From Sphingobium sp. (GTDB lineage Bacteria > Pseudomonadota > Alphaproteobacteria > Sphingomonadales > Sphingomonadaceae), in assembly GCA_035196065.1 (NCBI GenBank), contig CP136575.1, forward strand, positions 587,001 through 651,000: 64,000 nucleotides of DNA, written 5' to 3'. Numbering within the stretch: the first letter of the stretch is position 1; each line of letters opens with the position of its first letter. Below the pieces are notes generated by a model, which made no database searches, was not told the origin of the DNA, and saw only the letters and a list, made by a program, of their open reading frames with translations. The translations under genes and the position numbers were made by a program. Of this stretch, positions 33,842 to 42,418 are shown piece after piece.

Positions 33842-35611
33842 ATGAAATTGGCGCGCTATTTGCCGATATTGGAATGGGGACGCGGCTATGGCGGCGTGAC
33901 GTTGACCAATGACTTGGTGGCCGCTGCAATCGTCACGATAATGCTCATCCCGCAAAGCCTGGCTTATGCCATGTTGGCGGGATTACCGCCGGAAATAGGG
34001 CTATACGCGTCTATTCTTCCCATCATTGCCTATGCACTGTTCGGAACGAGCCGCGCACTCGCCGTTGGGCCAGTGGCGGTGATTTCGCTGATGACTTTGA
34101 CAGCGGCGAGCGCCGTTGCTGCACCGGGCAGCGCCGAATTTATTGCCGCCACGCTTGTCCTCGCGTTGCTGTCCGGGCTGATCCTGATTGTCATGGGCGT
34201 GTTGCGTCTGGGTTTTCTCGCAAACCTGTTATCGCATCCTGTGGTGTCGGGGTTTATTACCGCAAGCGGTATCATTATTGCCACCAGCCAACTCAAGTCG
34301 CTGTTGGGCATTAAGGCGTCGGGTGAGGCAATGCCCGAGCTGGTCACGACGTTGATCGAAAATGCCAAGGACACAAACCCTTACACCCTTGCGATTGGCG
34401 TGATTGCGACCGGATTTCTATTCTGGGTGCGCAAAGGTTTGAAACCCATGCTCATTGGTTTCGGGCTGGCGGCTCGGCCTGCTGATCTTGTTGCCAAAGC
34501 CGGACCCATCGTTGCGGTCGCGCTGTCGATTTTGGCGGTCATCACGTTCGATCTTGAAGCCAAAGGCGTGAAGGTGGTCGGCGATATTCCGCAGAGCTTG
34601 CCACCCTTCACCATTCCCTTGTTCGATGCGGAACTATGGCAGAGACTGGCCGTTCCTGCGCTGTTGCTCAGCATCATTGGATTTGTGGAATCGGTCTCGG
34701 TCGCGCAAACGCTCGCAGCGAAAAAGCGGCAGCGCATTGTTCCGGACCAGGAACTTATTGGCCTGGGCGCAGCGAATGTCGCCGCCGCTTTTTCGGGCGG
34801 CTATCCAGTCACGGGCGGATTTGCCCGCTCGGTCGTCAACTTCGATGCAGGCGCGGAAACCCCCGCCGCAGGTGCATTTACCGCGATTGGCATATTGCTC
34901 GCGGCCTTGTTCCTGACGCCATTGCTCGCGTCGCTTCCCATCGCGACATTGGCCGGTACGATCATCGTTGCGGTCTTGAGCCTCGTCGATTTTAAAACGC
35001 CGCGCGCGATCTGGCGCTATTCCAAAGCCGATTTTGCCGCGATGGCGGTAACGATAGCCGTGACGCTCCTGATTGGTGTTGAACCTGGCGTGATGGCAGG
35101 TGTCGGCCTGAGCCTTGCATTGTTCCTCTGGCGCGCTTCACGGCCACATGCCGCCATTGTTGGACGGGTTCCCGAGACCGAGCATTTCCGAAATGTGAAA
35201 CGCCACAAGGTGTTCACCGACCCGCGCATCCTGACCATCCGCGTCGACGAAAGCCTTACCTATCTCAACGCCCGTTGGCTCGAAGAGTTCGTACTGGAAC
35301 AGGTCGCCGAACGTTCAGAGCTGCGCCATCTTATCCTGATGTGTTCTGCAATAAACGCTGTTGACGCCTCTGCGCTCGAGAGCATCGAAGCAATCAACCA
35401 CCGGCTGGCAGATAGCCGTGTCCAGCTGCATTTCTCTGAGGTCAAAGGCCCGGTAATGGACGCACTCGAAAAGTCGCATTTGCTTCATGACCTCACCGGC
35501 AAAGTCTGGTTGTCACAAAACGAAGCGCTTCAATCGCTCATTCGGTCTTCGGACGAAGACGACAATGCAACGACTATTCCCGACAATATGGCCGCTAGAG
35601 GTCTGATATGA
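33842..35611 (+). CDS. SulP-family anion permease with STAS domain
   Basis: Protein of 589 aa. The chosen ATG (MKLARYLPILEW) is 5 bp after the SQR stop codon. Ten or more helices are present, with the SulP start NDLVAAAIVTIMLIPQSLAYAMLAGLPPEIGLY, the PVAVISLMT segment, and a C-terminal STAS domain from about residue 455 (ILTIRVDESLTYLNARWLEE... NAVDASALESIEAI). It should carry sulfate, sulfite or bicarbonate. As the last gene of the dioxygenase-SQR operon it may export the sulfite or sulfate produced (inference). Confidence 0.85.
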   Translation: MKLARYLPILEWGRGYGGVTLTNDLVAAAIVTIMLIPQSLAYAMLAGLPPEIGLYASILPIIAYALFGTSRALAVGPVAVISLMTLTAASAVAAPGSAEFIAATLVLALLSGLILIVMGVLRLGFLANLLSHPVVSGFITASGIIIATSQLKSLLGIKASGEAMPELVTTLIENAKDTNPYTLAIGVIATGFLFWVRKGLKPMLIGFGLAARPADLVAKAGPIVAVALSILAVITFDLEAKGVKVVGDIPQSLPPFTIPLFDAELWQRLAVPALLLSIIGFVESVSVAQTLAAKKRQRIVPDQELIGLGAANVAAAFSGGYPVTGGFARSVVNFDAGAETPAAGAFTAIGILLAALFLTPLLASLPIATLAGTIIVAVLSLVDFKTPRAIWRYSKADFAAMAVTIAVTLLIGVEPGVMAGVGLSLALFLWRASRPHAAIVGRVPETEHFRNVKRHKVFTDPRILTIRVDESLTYLNARWLEEFVLEQVAERSELRHLILMCSAINAVDASALESIEAINHRLADSRVQLHFSEVKGPVMDALEKSHLLHDLTGKVWLSQNEALQSLIRSSDEDDNATTIPDNMAARGLI

Positions 35612-35681
35612 CAGAGTATTTTTCAAAACGTCGTGGCATTAAGTGGCGCATTCTTTATTGATACAAACATTCAAATTGTCG

Positions 35682-35700
35682 ATTACATTAACTGTGTAAT
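35682..35700. promoter_or_regulatory. Second ArsR-type operator
   Basis: ATTACA-N7-TGTAAT inverted repeat, 67 bp upstream of the second peroxiredoxin. It matches the repeat at 30420-30437 in arm sequence and spacing, so the same regulator probably controls both units. Confidence 0.65.
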
Positions 35701-35766
35701 TATGTTGGTATTGAGCGGCAACTGGGATCATTGTTGAGATACTAAGTAAACCAAAAAGGATATAAT

Positions 35767-36396
35767 ATGACCCTTCACATTGGCGATATCGCACCCGACT
35801 TTCAGACTGAAACGCAAAATGGCCCGATCAGCTTCCACGAGTGGGCTGGCGACAGCTGGGTATTCTTCTTCAGCCATCCGGCAGATTTTACACCTGTTTG
35901 CACCACCGAAATGGGTCGCACGGCGCAACTCGCTAGCGAGTTTGAAAAGCGCAATACCAAGCCACTTGGCCTTTCGACCGATACAGCGGAAGAGCATCTT
36001 AAGTGGATCGATGACGTCAACGACACCCAGCATACCGACCTCAAATTCCCGATCCTTGCGGATGCCGATCTGTCGATTGCGCGTATGTACGATATGATCC
36101 ATCCGCAGCAGAGCGAAACCGCCGCGGTGCGTTCGGTATTCATCATCGATCCCGACAAGAAAATTCGTCTGACCATGACCTATCCAATGAGTGTCGGTCG
36201 GAATTTTGCTGAGATATTGCGCGTCATTGATGCGTTGCAGACCGGCGACAAGTTCCGGATTGCGACGCCTGCAGACTGGGAAGTGGGCAAGGATGTCATC
36301 ATCCCGCCGTCGATCAAAGACGACGAAGCTGCGACGTTGTTCCCGCAAGGCTGGACGACCCTTCGTCCGTATTTGCGGACGACGAACGTCGCCTGA
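35767..36396 (+). CDS. 1-Cys peroxiredoxin (Prx6 type), second copy
   Basis: Protein of 209 aa with an AAGGAT ribosome site. The peroxidatic Cys is in FFSHPADFTPVCTTEM, and Asp/Glu/Arg residues of the Prx6 site and a 1-Cys C-terminal domain (RNFAEILRVIDALQTGDKF, WEVGKDVIIPPSI) are present. It has no other cysteine, which separates it from the copy at 29723. It is preceded by the second ArsR-type operator and followed by the cytochrome bd operon. A role in peroxide or persulfide removal during sulfide oxidation is inferred. Confidence 0.88.
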   Translation: MTLHIGDIAPDFQTETQNGPISFHEWAGDSWVFFFSHPADFTPVCTTEMGRTAQLASEFEKRNTKPLGLSTDTAEEHLKWIDDVNDTQHTDLKFPILADADLSIARMYDMIHPQQSETAAVRSVFIIDPDKKIRLTMTYPMSVGRNFAEILRVIDALQTGDKFRIATPADWEVGKDVIIPPSIKDDEAATLFPQGWTTLRPYLRTTNVA

Positions 36397-36490
36397 ATTA
36401 GTATGAGCATAAAAGGTAAGATTATATTTGAATATCCAACTTGTTGGCTCGCAAATGTCACTGTCGTTAGTAGATAGGAAAATTAGACGG

Positions 36491-37240
36491 ATGAAACTGG
36501 TCTTCGCGCTTCTCCCAATTCTTCTAACGACAGCACCAGCTCTTGCGGAGCCAACGTCGGTGACAGTTCATGCCATCAGCCAGGATGCAAAATTCATCGG
36601 CGATTCGATGGGTGGCGTCGAGGTGGTTCTGCGTGATGCAAAGACGGGTAAGGAACTCGCAAAAGGTATTACTGCTGGAGACACAGGTGATACCAATAAG
36701 ATTATGGAAGCTGTCGGGCGGTCACCAATGCGCACGAGTCCAGGGGCCGCGCATTATTCGACTACACTAGATATTTCGGTGCCCACGCTGGTGCGTGTTG
36801 AACTGCGCGGGCCGCTTGGCCGCCCCTTAACGATGCAGAGCGCGATGTCCGATCGCTGGCTGGTTCCCGGCATTTCGGCAGTCGCTGGTAACGCGTGGGT
36901 CGTGGAACTTCCTGGCCTTGCCATAGAAATGGACGACATCTCTACTTTGACACAGGGTCAAGCTACCACTTTGACTGCCAAAGTGTCATTGATGTGCGGC
37001 TGTCCGATTGCGGATGGAGGCTTGTGGGACGCGGCAGATTATCAAGTAGTCGCAATATTGCGCCAAAAGGGTCAGCCTACTGAGCGAATACCAATGTTCT
37101 TTTCAGTCGCTCCGGGACAATTCACCGGTACAATGCTACCCAACTTTTCGGGAAAGGGCGAGCTCTGGATTATCGCCCGAAATAAGCGCACCGGCAACAC
37201 TGGAGCAGCAAGTTTTCCCATCAGGATTAGTAAGCCATGA
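36491..37240 (+). CDS. Periplasmic protein of unknown function, cyd operon
   Basis: Protein of 249 aa from the Met that begins a clear signal peptide (MKLVFALLPILLTTAPALA-E); the longer open frame adds an unlikely leader. The mature protein is mostly beta in character. A MCGCPI motif at residues 168-173 holds its only two cysteines, placed as C-G-C, which could bind metal or a sulfur species. It overlaps cydA by ATGA, so it is co-translated with the bd oxidase. I do not recognise the family. A periplasmic helper for the oxidase, or a sulfur- or copper-handling protein, would fit the place. Confidence 0.7.
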   Translation: MKLVFALLPILLTTAPALAEPTSVTVHAISQDAKFIGDSMGGVEVVLRDAKTGKELAKGITAGDTGDTNKIMEAVGRSPMRTSPGAAHYSTTLDISVPTLVRVELRGPLGRPLTMQSAMSDRWLVPGISAVAGNAWVVELPGLAIEMDDISTLTQGQATTLTAKVSLMCGCPIADGGLWDAADYQVVAILRQKGQPTERIPMFFSVAPGQFTGTMLPNFSGKGELWIIARNKRTGNTGAASFPIRISKP

Positions 37241-38643
37241 TCGAGCAGGAATGGGCAATAATTCTGGCCCGGGCACAATTTGCTTTTACCGTAAGCTTCC
37301 ACTTTCTGTTTCCAGCGTTTTCGATTGGGCTCGCGAGCTTTCTCGCGGTTCTTGAGGGGTTGTGGCTCAAAACCGGTGAAGGCGTGTACGCTAACCTATA
37401 TCGCTACTGGTTGAAAATCTTCGCGGTTGTTTTTGCGATGGGCGTCGTGTCGGGCATCGTGATGTCCTACCAATTCGGCACCAATTGGTCGGTGTTTTCG
37501 GACAAAGCGGGACCCGTCATCGGGCCGTTAATGGCCTATGAAGTTCTGACGGCGTTCTTCCTAGAAGCAGGCTTTCTGGGCGTAATGCTGTTCGGGATCA
37601 ACAAGGTTGGGCGCAAGCTCCACTTTGTCGCAACGCTGGCCGTCGCCATTGGCACCTTCATTTCCGCATTCTGGATATTGTCGGTGAACAGCTGGATGCA
37701 AACACCGGTGGGATATGAGATTGCGGCCAATGGTCAGTTCATGCCCGGTGATAGCTGGTGGGCAATCATCTTCAACCCCAGCTTCCCCTACCGCCTCGTC
37801 CACACTTTACTGGCGGCCTATCTGACCACTGCCTTTGCCGTGGGCGCGGTTGGCGCCTGGCATTTGTTGAAAGACAAAGCCAATCCGGGGGCGCGCAAAA
37901 TGTTCTCGATGGCTATGTGGATGGCGGCAATCGTCGCGCCGCTTCAGGTCGTCGCGGGTGACTTTCACGGCATCAATACGTTGGAACATCAACCGGCGAA
38001 GGTCATGGCAATGGAGGGGCATTATCAAAGCCATCCCGATGGCGCGCCATTGATATTGTTTGGCATTCCCAACAGCAAAGAGCGGACGGTCGATTACGCC
38101 GTTGAAATTCCCAAAGCATCGTCGTTAATCCTGAAGCATGATCTGAATGCACCGCTCGCTGGCCTTGATACCATCCCCGACGCAGACGAGCCGCCGGTTG
38201 GTATTGTCTTCTGGGCATTCCGGATCATGGTCGGTCTCGGCATTGCGATGGTAGCCATCGGCATGTGGAGCCTGCTCGCACGGTCGAGAAAGCAGCTGTA
38301 TGAATGGTCGTGGCTCCATAAGGCCGCATTATTGATGGGCCCGTCTGGCTTCATTGCCGTGCTTGCAGGCTGGGTGGTGACCGAAGTTGGACGGCAACCC
38401 TTCACGATTTATGGCGTGTTGCGCACCGTTGATAGCGCCTCGCCGCTTGATGCACCCGCCGTTGCTTTCTCGCTTCTCGCCTTTGTTGTGGTGTATTTCG
38501 CGGTGTTCGGCATGGGCATTTGGTATTTGTTGCGTTTGATGAAGAAACCACCGGAGGCGCACGAAAGCGCGCTGGATGGCACCCCTATCCGAAGCGCAGG
38601 CATCACACCTGCACCCGCGGTATTGGAAGGAGCATCGGCATGA
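37237..38643 (+). CDS. cydA: Cytochrome bd ubiquinol oxidase subunit I
   Basis: Protein of 468 aa with nine or so helices. Family marks are WAIILARAQFAFTVSFHFLFPAF at the start (with the heme His), the QFGTNWSVFSDKAGP segment, NSWMQTPVGYEI, GDFHG, and EVGRQPFTIYGVLRT. The last motif is GRQPF rather than GRQPW, as in several CIO-type (cyanide-insensitive) members. The Q-loop is short. Bd oxidases resist sulfide, which inhibits heme-copper oxidases, so the position beside SQR and the dioxygenase is meaningful. Genes for periplasmic protein, cydA, cydB and a small subunit are overlapped. Confidence 0.92.
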   Translation: MIEQEWAIILARAQFAFTVSFHFLFPAFSIGLASFLAVLEGLWLKTGEGVYANLYRYWLKIFAVVFAMGVVSGIVMSYQFGTNWSVFSDKAGPVIGPLMAYEVLTAFFLEAGFLGVMLFGINKVGRKLHFVATLAVAIGTFISAFWILSVNSWMQTPVGYEIAANGQFMPGDSWWAIIFNPSFPYRLVHTLLAAYLTTAFAVGAVGAWHLLKDKANPGARKMFSMAMWMAAIVAPLQVVAGDFHGINTLEHQPAKVMAMEGHYQSHPDGAPLILFGIPNSKERTVDYAVEIPKASSLILKHDLNAPLAGLDTIPDADEPPVGIVFWAFRIMVGLGIAMVAIGMWSLLARSRKQLYEWSWLHKAALLMGPSGFIAVLAGWVVTEVGRQPFTIYGVLRTVDSASPLDAPAVAFSLLAFVVVYFAVFGMGIWYLLRLMKKPPEAHESALDGTPIRSAGITPAPAVLEGASA

Positions 38644-39638
38644 TCGATCTGACCGTTATATGGGCCAGCATCATTGGCTTTGCCATCATTGCTTATGTTG
38701 TCATGGACGGCTTTGATCTTGGCATCGGCATATTGTTTCCCTTTTTCAAAGTGGGCAAGGACCGCGATACCGCGATGAACAGTATCGCGCCTGTCTGGGA
38801 CGGAAACGAAACATGGCTGGTGATGGGCGTCGGCGGTTTGCTTGCGGCCTTCCCGCTGGCGTATGCGATCATTTTGCCTGCGCTTTATGCACCGATGATT
38901 GCGATGCTGCTTGGCCTTGTATTTCGCGGCGTTGCGTTCGAATTTCGCTGGCGCGATCCGGCACATCGCGAACTGTGGGATCGCGCATTCACGCTGGGTT
39001 CGTTCATTGCCACCTTCGCGCAGGGGATAGCTCTTGGCGCGCTGCTCCAAGGTATTACCATTGAAGGCCGTTCCTATGCCGGCGGATGGTGGGAATGGCT
39101 GTCGCCATTTAGCATTTTGACCGGCTTTGGGCTGCTGGTCGGCTATGCGCTTTTGGGCGCGTGCTGGCTGAACTGGAAGACCGAAGGCGCATTGCAGCGT
39201 CAGGCGGTCACTTATGCCGGACGGCTGGGCATAAGCTTGCTATTGATGATCGGCGTAATCAGCCTCGCCACGCTGACGCTTGAGGCGCAATATTATTTGC
39301 GTTGGTTGAGCTATCCGGGTGTGCTGGCAACGGCCATAGTGCCGATTGCTACCATTGCCGTGACGTTCCTCTTCTATCGCAGCCTGCGTCGGACCAAAGA
39401 TGCGCAGCCGTTCTTCTGGGCACTCGCATTGTTCGGCTTATGCCTGGTTGGCCTTGGCATTTCGATCTGGCCAAACGTCATTCCGGCGCGGGTCACCATC
39501 TGGGAAGCAGCGGCGCCACATCGCAGCCAAGTCTTCATGTTGATCGGCGCGTCTATCATGGTCCCGATCATTGTTGCTTACACCGCATGGTCCTATTGGG
39601 TGTTCCGCGGCAAAGTCGGCCACGACGGATATCATTGA
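38640..39638 (+). CDS. cydB: Cytochrome bd ubiquinol oxidase subunit II
   Basis: Protein of 332 aa; the chosen ATG overlaps cydA by ATGA. Marks: MIDLTVIWASIIGFAIIAYVVMDGFDLGIGILFPF, then IAPVWDGNETWLVMGVGGLLAAFPLAYA and FRGVAFEFRW. Eight or nine helices are predicted. It pairs with CydA to oxidise quinol with oxygen at the inner membrane. No cydD/cydC (assembly exporter) genes are next to it. Confidence 0.92.
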   Translation: MIDLTVIWASIIGFAIIAYVVMDGFDLGIGILFPFFKVGKDRDTAMNSIAPVWDGNETWLVMGVGGLLAAFPLAYAIILPALYAPMIAMLLGLVFRGVAFEFRWRDPAHRELWDRAFTLGSFIATFAQGIALGALLQGITIEGRSYAGGWWEWLSPFSILTGFGLLVGYALLGACWLNWKTEGALQRQAVTYAGRLGISLLLMIGVISLATLTLEAQYYLRWLSYPGVLATAIVPIATIAVTFLFYRSLRRTKDAQPFFWALALFGLCLVGLGISIWPNVIPARVTIWEAAAPHRSQVFMLIGASIMVPIIVAYTAWSYWVFRGKVGHDGYH

Positions 39639-39739
39639 TGCCGCGCGCCAAACAATTAGGCTGGTTCTTCGGCATCTGGATGCTGAGCGTCGGTGCTCTG
39701 GCGATTATCGGCGGTGTCATCCGTTGGGTATTGCTTTAA
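39638..39739 (+). CDS. Small bd-oxidase subunit (DUF2474/CydX-like, 33 aa)
   Basis: Too short for most gene finders. MPRAKQLGWFFGIWMLSVGA and the following hydrophobic run form one membrane helix. Its start overlaps the cydB stop (TGATG), the usual place and size of the small accessory subunit. Small helical subunits of this type (CydX in E. coli, DUF2474 next to CIO operons) stabilise the oxidase. Confidence 0.8.
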   Translation: MPRAKQLGWFFGIWMLSVGALAIIGGVIRWVLL

Positions 39740-39764
39740 ACGTTTGCATAGGGAGAGGCGCAAA

Positions 39765-40628
39765 ATGACTGAGATGAACAACGGCCCCGAAGCATTAAAG
39801 GGCGAAGATTGGGCCGGCGAAATGGGTGCCAAATGGCTTGCTAATCTCGCACGTTTTGAGGGCATGATTGCCCCCATTGGTGAAGCGCTTCTTAGGCAAG
39901 CCGATTTCAAACCCGGCGAGCGCGTGCTTGACATCGGCTGCGGTGGTGGCGGGACGACAATTGCCATCGCCAAGGCCGTTGCGCCTTCTGGCGAAGTGGT
40001 TGGCATCGACATTTCTCCCGACTTGACGACCGCGTCTCTGCGGCGTGCCAAAGACGCTGGAGTAGCCAACATTGGGTTCATCTGCGCTGATGGAGCCACG
40101 GTCCAGCTCGACGATGCCCCGTTTGACAGGCTCTTTTCGCGCTTTGGCAGTATGTTTTTTCCCGAACCGCATAAGGCCTTTGCAAATTTGCACAGTCTGC
40201 TGCGTCCCGGTGCGCGGATTGATCTGGCGGTATGGGGTCCACCACGCGACAATTTGTGGATGATGGAAATGATGGGCGTCGTCCGCCGCTATGTCGATAT
40301 CCCCCCGGCGGTTCCCCGCGCGCCCGGCCCATTCGCGTTTGAAGATCTCAACTATCTGAACGAAATTCTTGCGAGCGGCGGCTTTTCGGAAGCCAGCGTC
40401 GTGGCATATAATGGGCTTCAACCAATTGGTGGCGTGAATGCCACAGCTCATGATGCGGTATCGTTCGTGCTGTCTTCAATGGCGGCTGGACGCGCGCTGG
40501 AGGAACAGGGTGCAGACGTTCGCGCGGCAGCTGAAACGGATTTGGTCGAACTATTCCAAACGCATTATGTCGCCGGGCAAGGCGTGATGATGCAAGGTAA
40601 AGCTTGGCTCGTGTCGGCGACAGCTTAG
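39765..40628 (+). CDS. Class I SAM-dependent methyltransferase
   Basis: Protein of 287 aa with a GGGAGAGG ribosome site before the chosen ATG (MTEMNNGPEALKG). Motif I is VLDIGCGGGGTTIAIA at about residues 53-68, the acidic residue follows in VVGIDISP, and later FDRLFSRFGSMFF and LLRPGARIDLAVW. The substrate is unknown. It follows the bd-oxidase genes by 25 bp and may be in the same transcript, so methylation of a sulfur compound or quinone is thinkable but not shown. Confidence 0.8.
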   Translation: MTEMNNGPEALKGEDWAGEMGAKWLANLARFEGMIAPIGEALLRQADFKPGERVLDIGCGGGGTTIAIAKAVAPSGEVVGIDISPDLTTASLRRAKDAGVANIGFICADGATVQLDDAPFDRLFSRFGSMFFPEPHKAFANLHSLLRPGARIDLAVWGPPRDNLWMMEMMGVVRRYVDIPPAVPRAPGPFAFEDLNYLNEILASGGFSEASVVAYNGLQPIGGVNATAHDAVSFVLSSMAAGRALEEQGADVRAAAETDLVELFQTHYVAGQGVMMQGKAWLVSATA

Positions 40629-40726
40629 AGATGATTTTTTGTCTGAAACGAGGCTTTCGCCAACCGGAGTGAACGGCTTGTTTGGAAGGCGAAGCGTGTT
40701 CGTTTTAACGGCCGGTATGTTAGCGA

Positions 40727-41128
40727 GGTGCTGTCAAAGCAAATGCACCGGCTGTCGCTCTCGGCGACTGACCGGCAGCAGCCGCGCATGCCACGCCCTA
40801 GAAAACCAGCTAGCCCGTTCCGCTATTTGAACTCATCGCCCGAGGTCATCCGCCTAGTCGTGATGATGTACGTGCGGTTCCCCCTGTCGCTGCGGAATGT
40901 TGAGGATCTGCTGTTCGAGCGCGGCATCGACCTCTGCCATGAGACTGTCAGGCTTTGGTGGAACAGGTTCGGGCCGATGTTTGCGGCCGACATCCGCCGC
41001 CAGCGGGTGCAGGCCATGCGTGGAGTTCGGCACTGGCGTTGGCATCTCGACGAGATGTACTTCAAACTGAACGGTGAGATGGTCTACCTTTGGCGCGCCG
41101 TCGACCACGAAGGCGAAATCCTCGAGAG
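40727..41128 (+). mobile_element. IS6-family copy C, truncated
   Basis: Starts with the right-type end GGTGCTGTCAAAGCAAATGC of copy A, now on the plus strand, and runs into the first half of the transposase. It is cut at 41128, where a different IS6 end begins. Its orientation is opposite to copies A and B. It forms the right border of the sulfide module. Confidence 0.85.
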
Positions 41129-41144
41129 GGTGCTGTCAGTCTAA
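40788..41144 (+). pseudogene. Truncated IS6-family transposase, copy C
   Basis: The first 113 codons of a transposase almost identical to copy A (MPRPRKPASPFRYLNSSPEV...), including the first catalytic Asp (WHLDEMYFK). After ...DHEGEILE the frame runs into another IS6 terminal repeat (RVLSV, stop). The second Asp and the Glu are missing, so it is inactive. Confidence 0.9.
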
Positions 41145-41162
41145 CGCTAACTGGTCTCCACT
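41129..41162. mobile_element. 34-bp IS6 end fragment, facing copy C
   Basis: GGTGCTGTCAGTCTAACGCT and the following bases match the left end of copy B (28469 onward) base for base as far as the IS3 boundary. The fragment is in the orientation of copy B, head to head with the truncated copy C, and is cut on the right by the IS3 element. Confidence 0.75.
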
Positions 41163-41228
41163 TGACGTGACCCCTTAAATTCCCTCCATTTATAATTAGA
41201 GTCCGGCCCTTGAGAGAAGGACGGAACG

Positions 41229-41495
41229 ATGAAGCGATCACGGTTTACAGAAGAGCAGATTATAGGTGTGCTTCGGGAGGCAGAGGCGGGTGCGAAGACG
41301 GGCGACCTTGCCCGTCGACACGGCGTATCGGAGGCGACGCTTTACAACTGGAAGGCCAAGTACGGAGGCCTGGAAGTATCCGAAGCCAAGCGTCTTCGAG
41401 CGTTGGAGGATGAGAACGGGCGGCTCAAGCGTCTGCTGGCAGACGCGATGTTAGACAATGCAGGTCTGAAGGATCTGCTGTCAAAAAAATGGTAA
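41229..41495 (+). CDS. IS3-family OrfA
   Basis: Protein of 88 aa with the helix-turn-helix FTEEQIIGVLREAEAGAKT...DLARRHGVSEATLYNWKAKYGG, followed by a leucine-zipper-like helix (LRALEDENGRLKRLLADAML). It ends just after an A7 run (41483-41489), where a -1 shift would join it to OrfB. Confidence 0.92.
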   Translation: MKRSRFTEEQIIGVLREAEAGAKTGDLARRHGVSEATLYNWKAKYGGLEVSEAKRLRALEDENGRLKRLLADAMLDNAGLKDLLSKKW

Positions 41496-42418
41496 CGCCC
41501 GCTGCAAAGCGTGAAGCGGTCGCGCATCTTCAAGCCCTGCTTGATGTCAGCGAGCGGCGGGCGTGCAGGGTCATAGCGGCGGATCGGACGGTCATTCGCT
41601 ACCAGTCTTGTCGCGGTGATGACACGGTGCTGCGTGAGAAGCTGCGCGCCCTTGCGCACCAGCGCCGCCGGTTTGGTTACCGCCGCCTTCATATGCTGTT
41701 GCGGCGCGAAGGCATCGCGATCAACCGCAAGAAGACGCAGCGGCTGTATCGGAAGGAAGGCTTGACCGTGCGGCGGCGCAAGGGGCGCAAACGCGCGGTG
41801 GGCGCTCGTGCGCCGGCTCCCGTTATAGCGCTGCCCAACCAGCGCTGGAGCCTCGACTTTGTGCACGACCAGTTGGCGAGTGGCCGCCGGTTCCGGATAC
41901 TCAACGTGGTCGATGATGTGACGCGCGAGTGTCTGGCCGCAGTTCCTGATACTTCGATCTGTGGCAAACGAGTGGTACGCGAACTGACCGATCTGATCGC
42001 TGTGCGCGGCAAGCCCGCCATGATAGTCAGCGATAATGGAACTGAACTGACCTCGAATGCCGTGCTCGAATGGTGTGGGACCGCCAAGATTGACTGGCAT
42101 TATACGGCCCCTGGAAAGCCAACCCAGAATGCGTTCGTCGAGAGTTTTAACGGGCGGATGCGTGACGAACTGCTCAATGAGACATTGTTCACCAGCCTTG
42201 ATCATGCCCGCGAGAAGATCGCTGCATGGGCTTGGGACTATAACACCCGGCGGCCTCACTCCTCGCTCGGATACGCCACCCCAGCGGCCTTTGCGGCCGA
42301 ACTGAAAAAGCAAGGGGCTGCTTCGCTCCGCATAGCCGGAGGCTACGCTACGCAGCCCCTTGCTTCACCCGCCCACATGGGCAACAACAACCCCGAGGCT
42401 CTAATCAAAACTGGATGA
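41489..42418 (+). CDS. IS3-family OrfB (DDE integrase domain)
   Basis: Frame of 309 codons in the -1 phase relative to OrfA. It is probably made as an OrfAB fusion by programmed frameshifting on the A7 run. DDE residues are in NQRWSLDFVHD, IVSDNGTEL and NAFVESFNGRMRDELL. It looks intact, so this IS may be active. Confidence 0.92.
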   Translation: MVTPAAKREAVAHLQALLDVSERRACRVIAADRTVIRYQSCRGDDTVLREKLRALAHQRRRFGYRRLHMLLRREGIAINRKKTQRLYRKEGLTVRRRKGRKRAVGARAPAPVIALPNQRWSLDFVHDQLASGRRFRILNVVDDVTRECLAAVPDTSICGKRVVRELTDLIAVRGKPAMIVSDNGTELTSNAVLEWCGTAKIDWHYTAPGKPTQNAFVESFNGRMRDELLNETLFTSLDHAREKIAAWAWDYNTRRPHSSLGYATPAAFAAELKKQGAASLRIAGGYATQPLASPAHMGNNNPEALIKTG

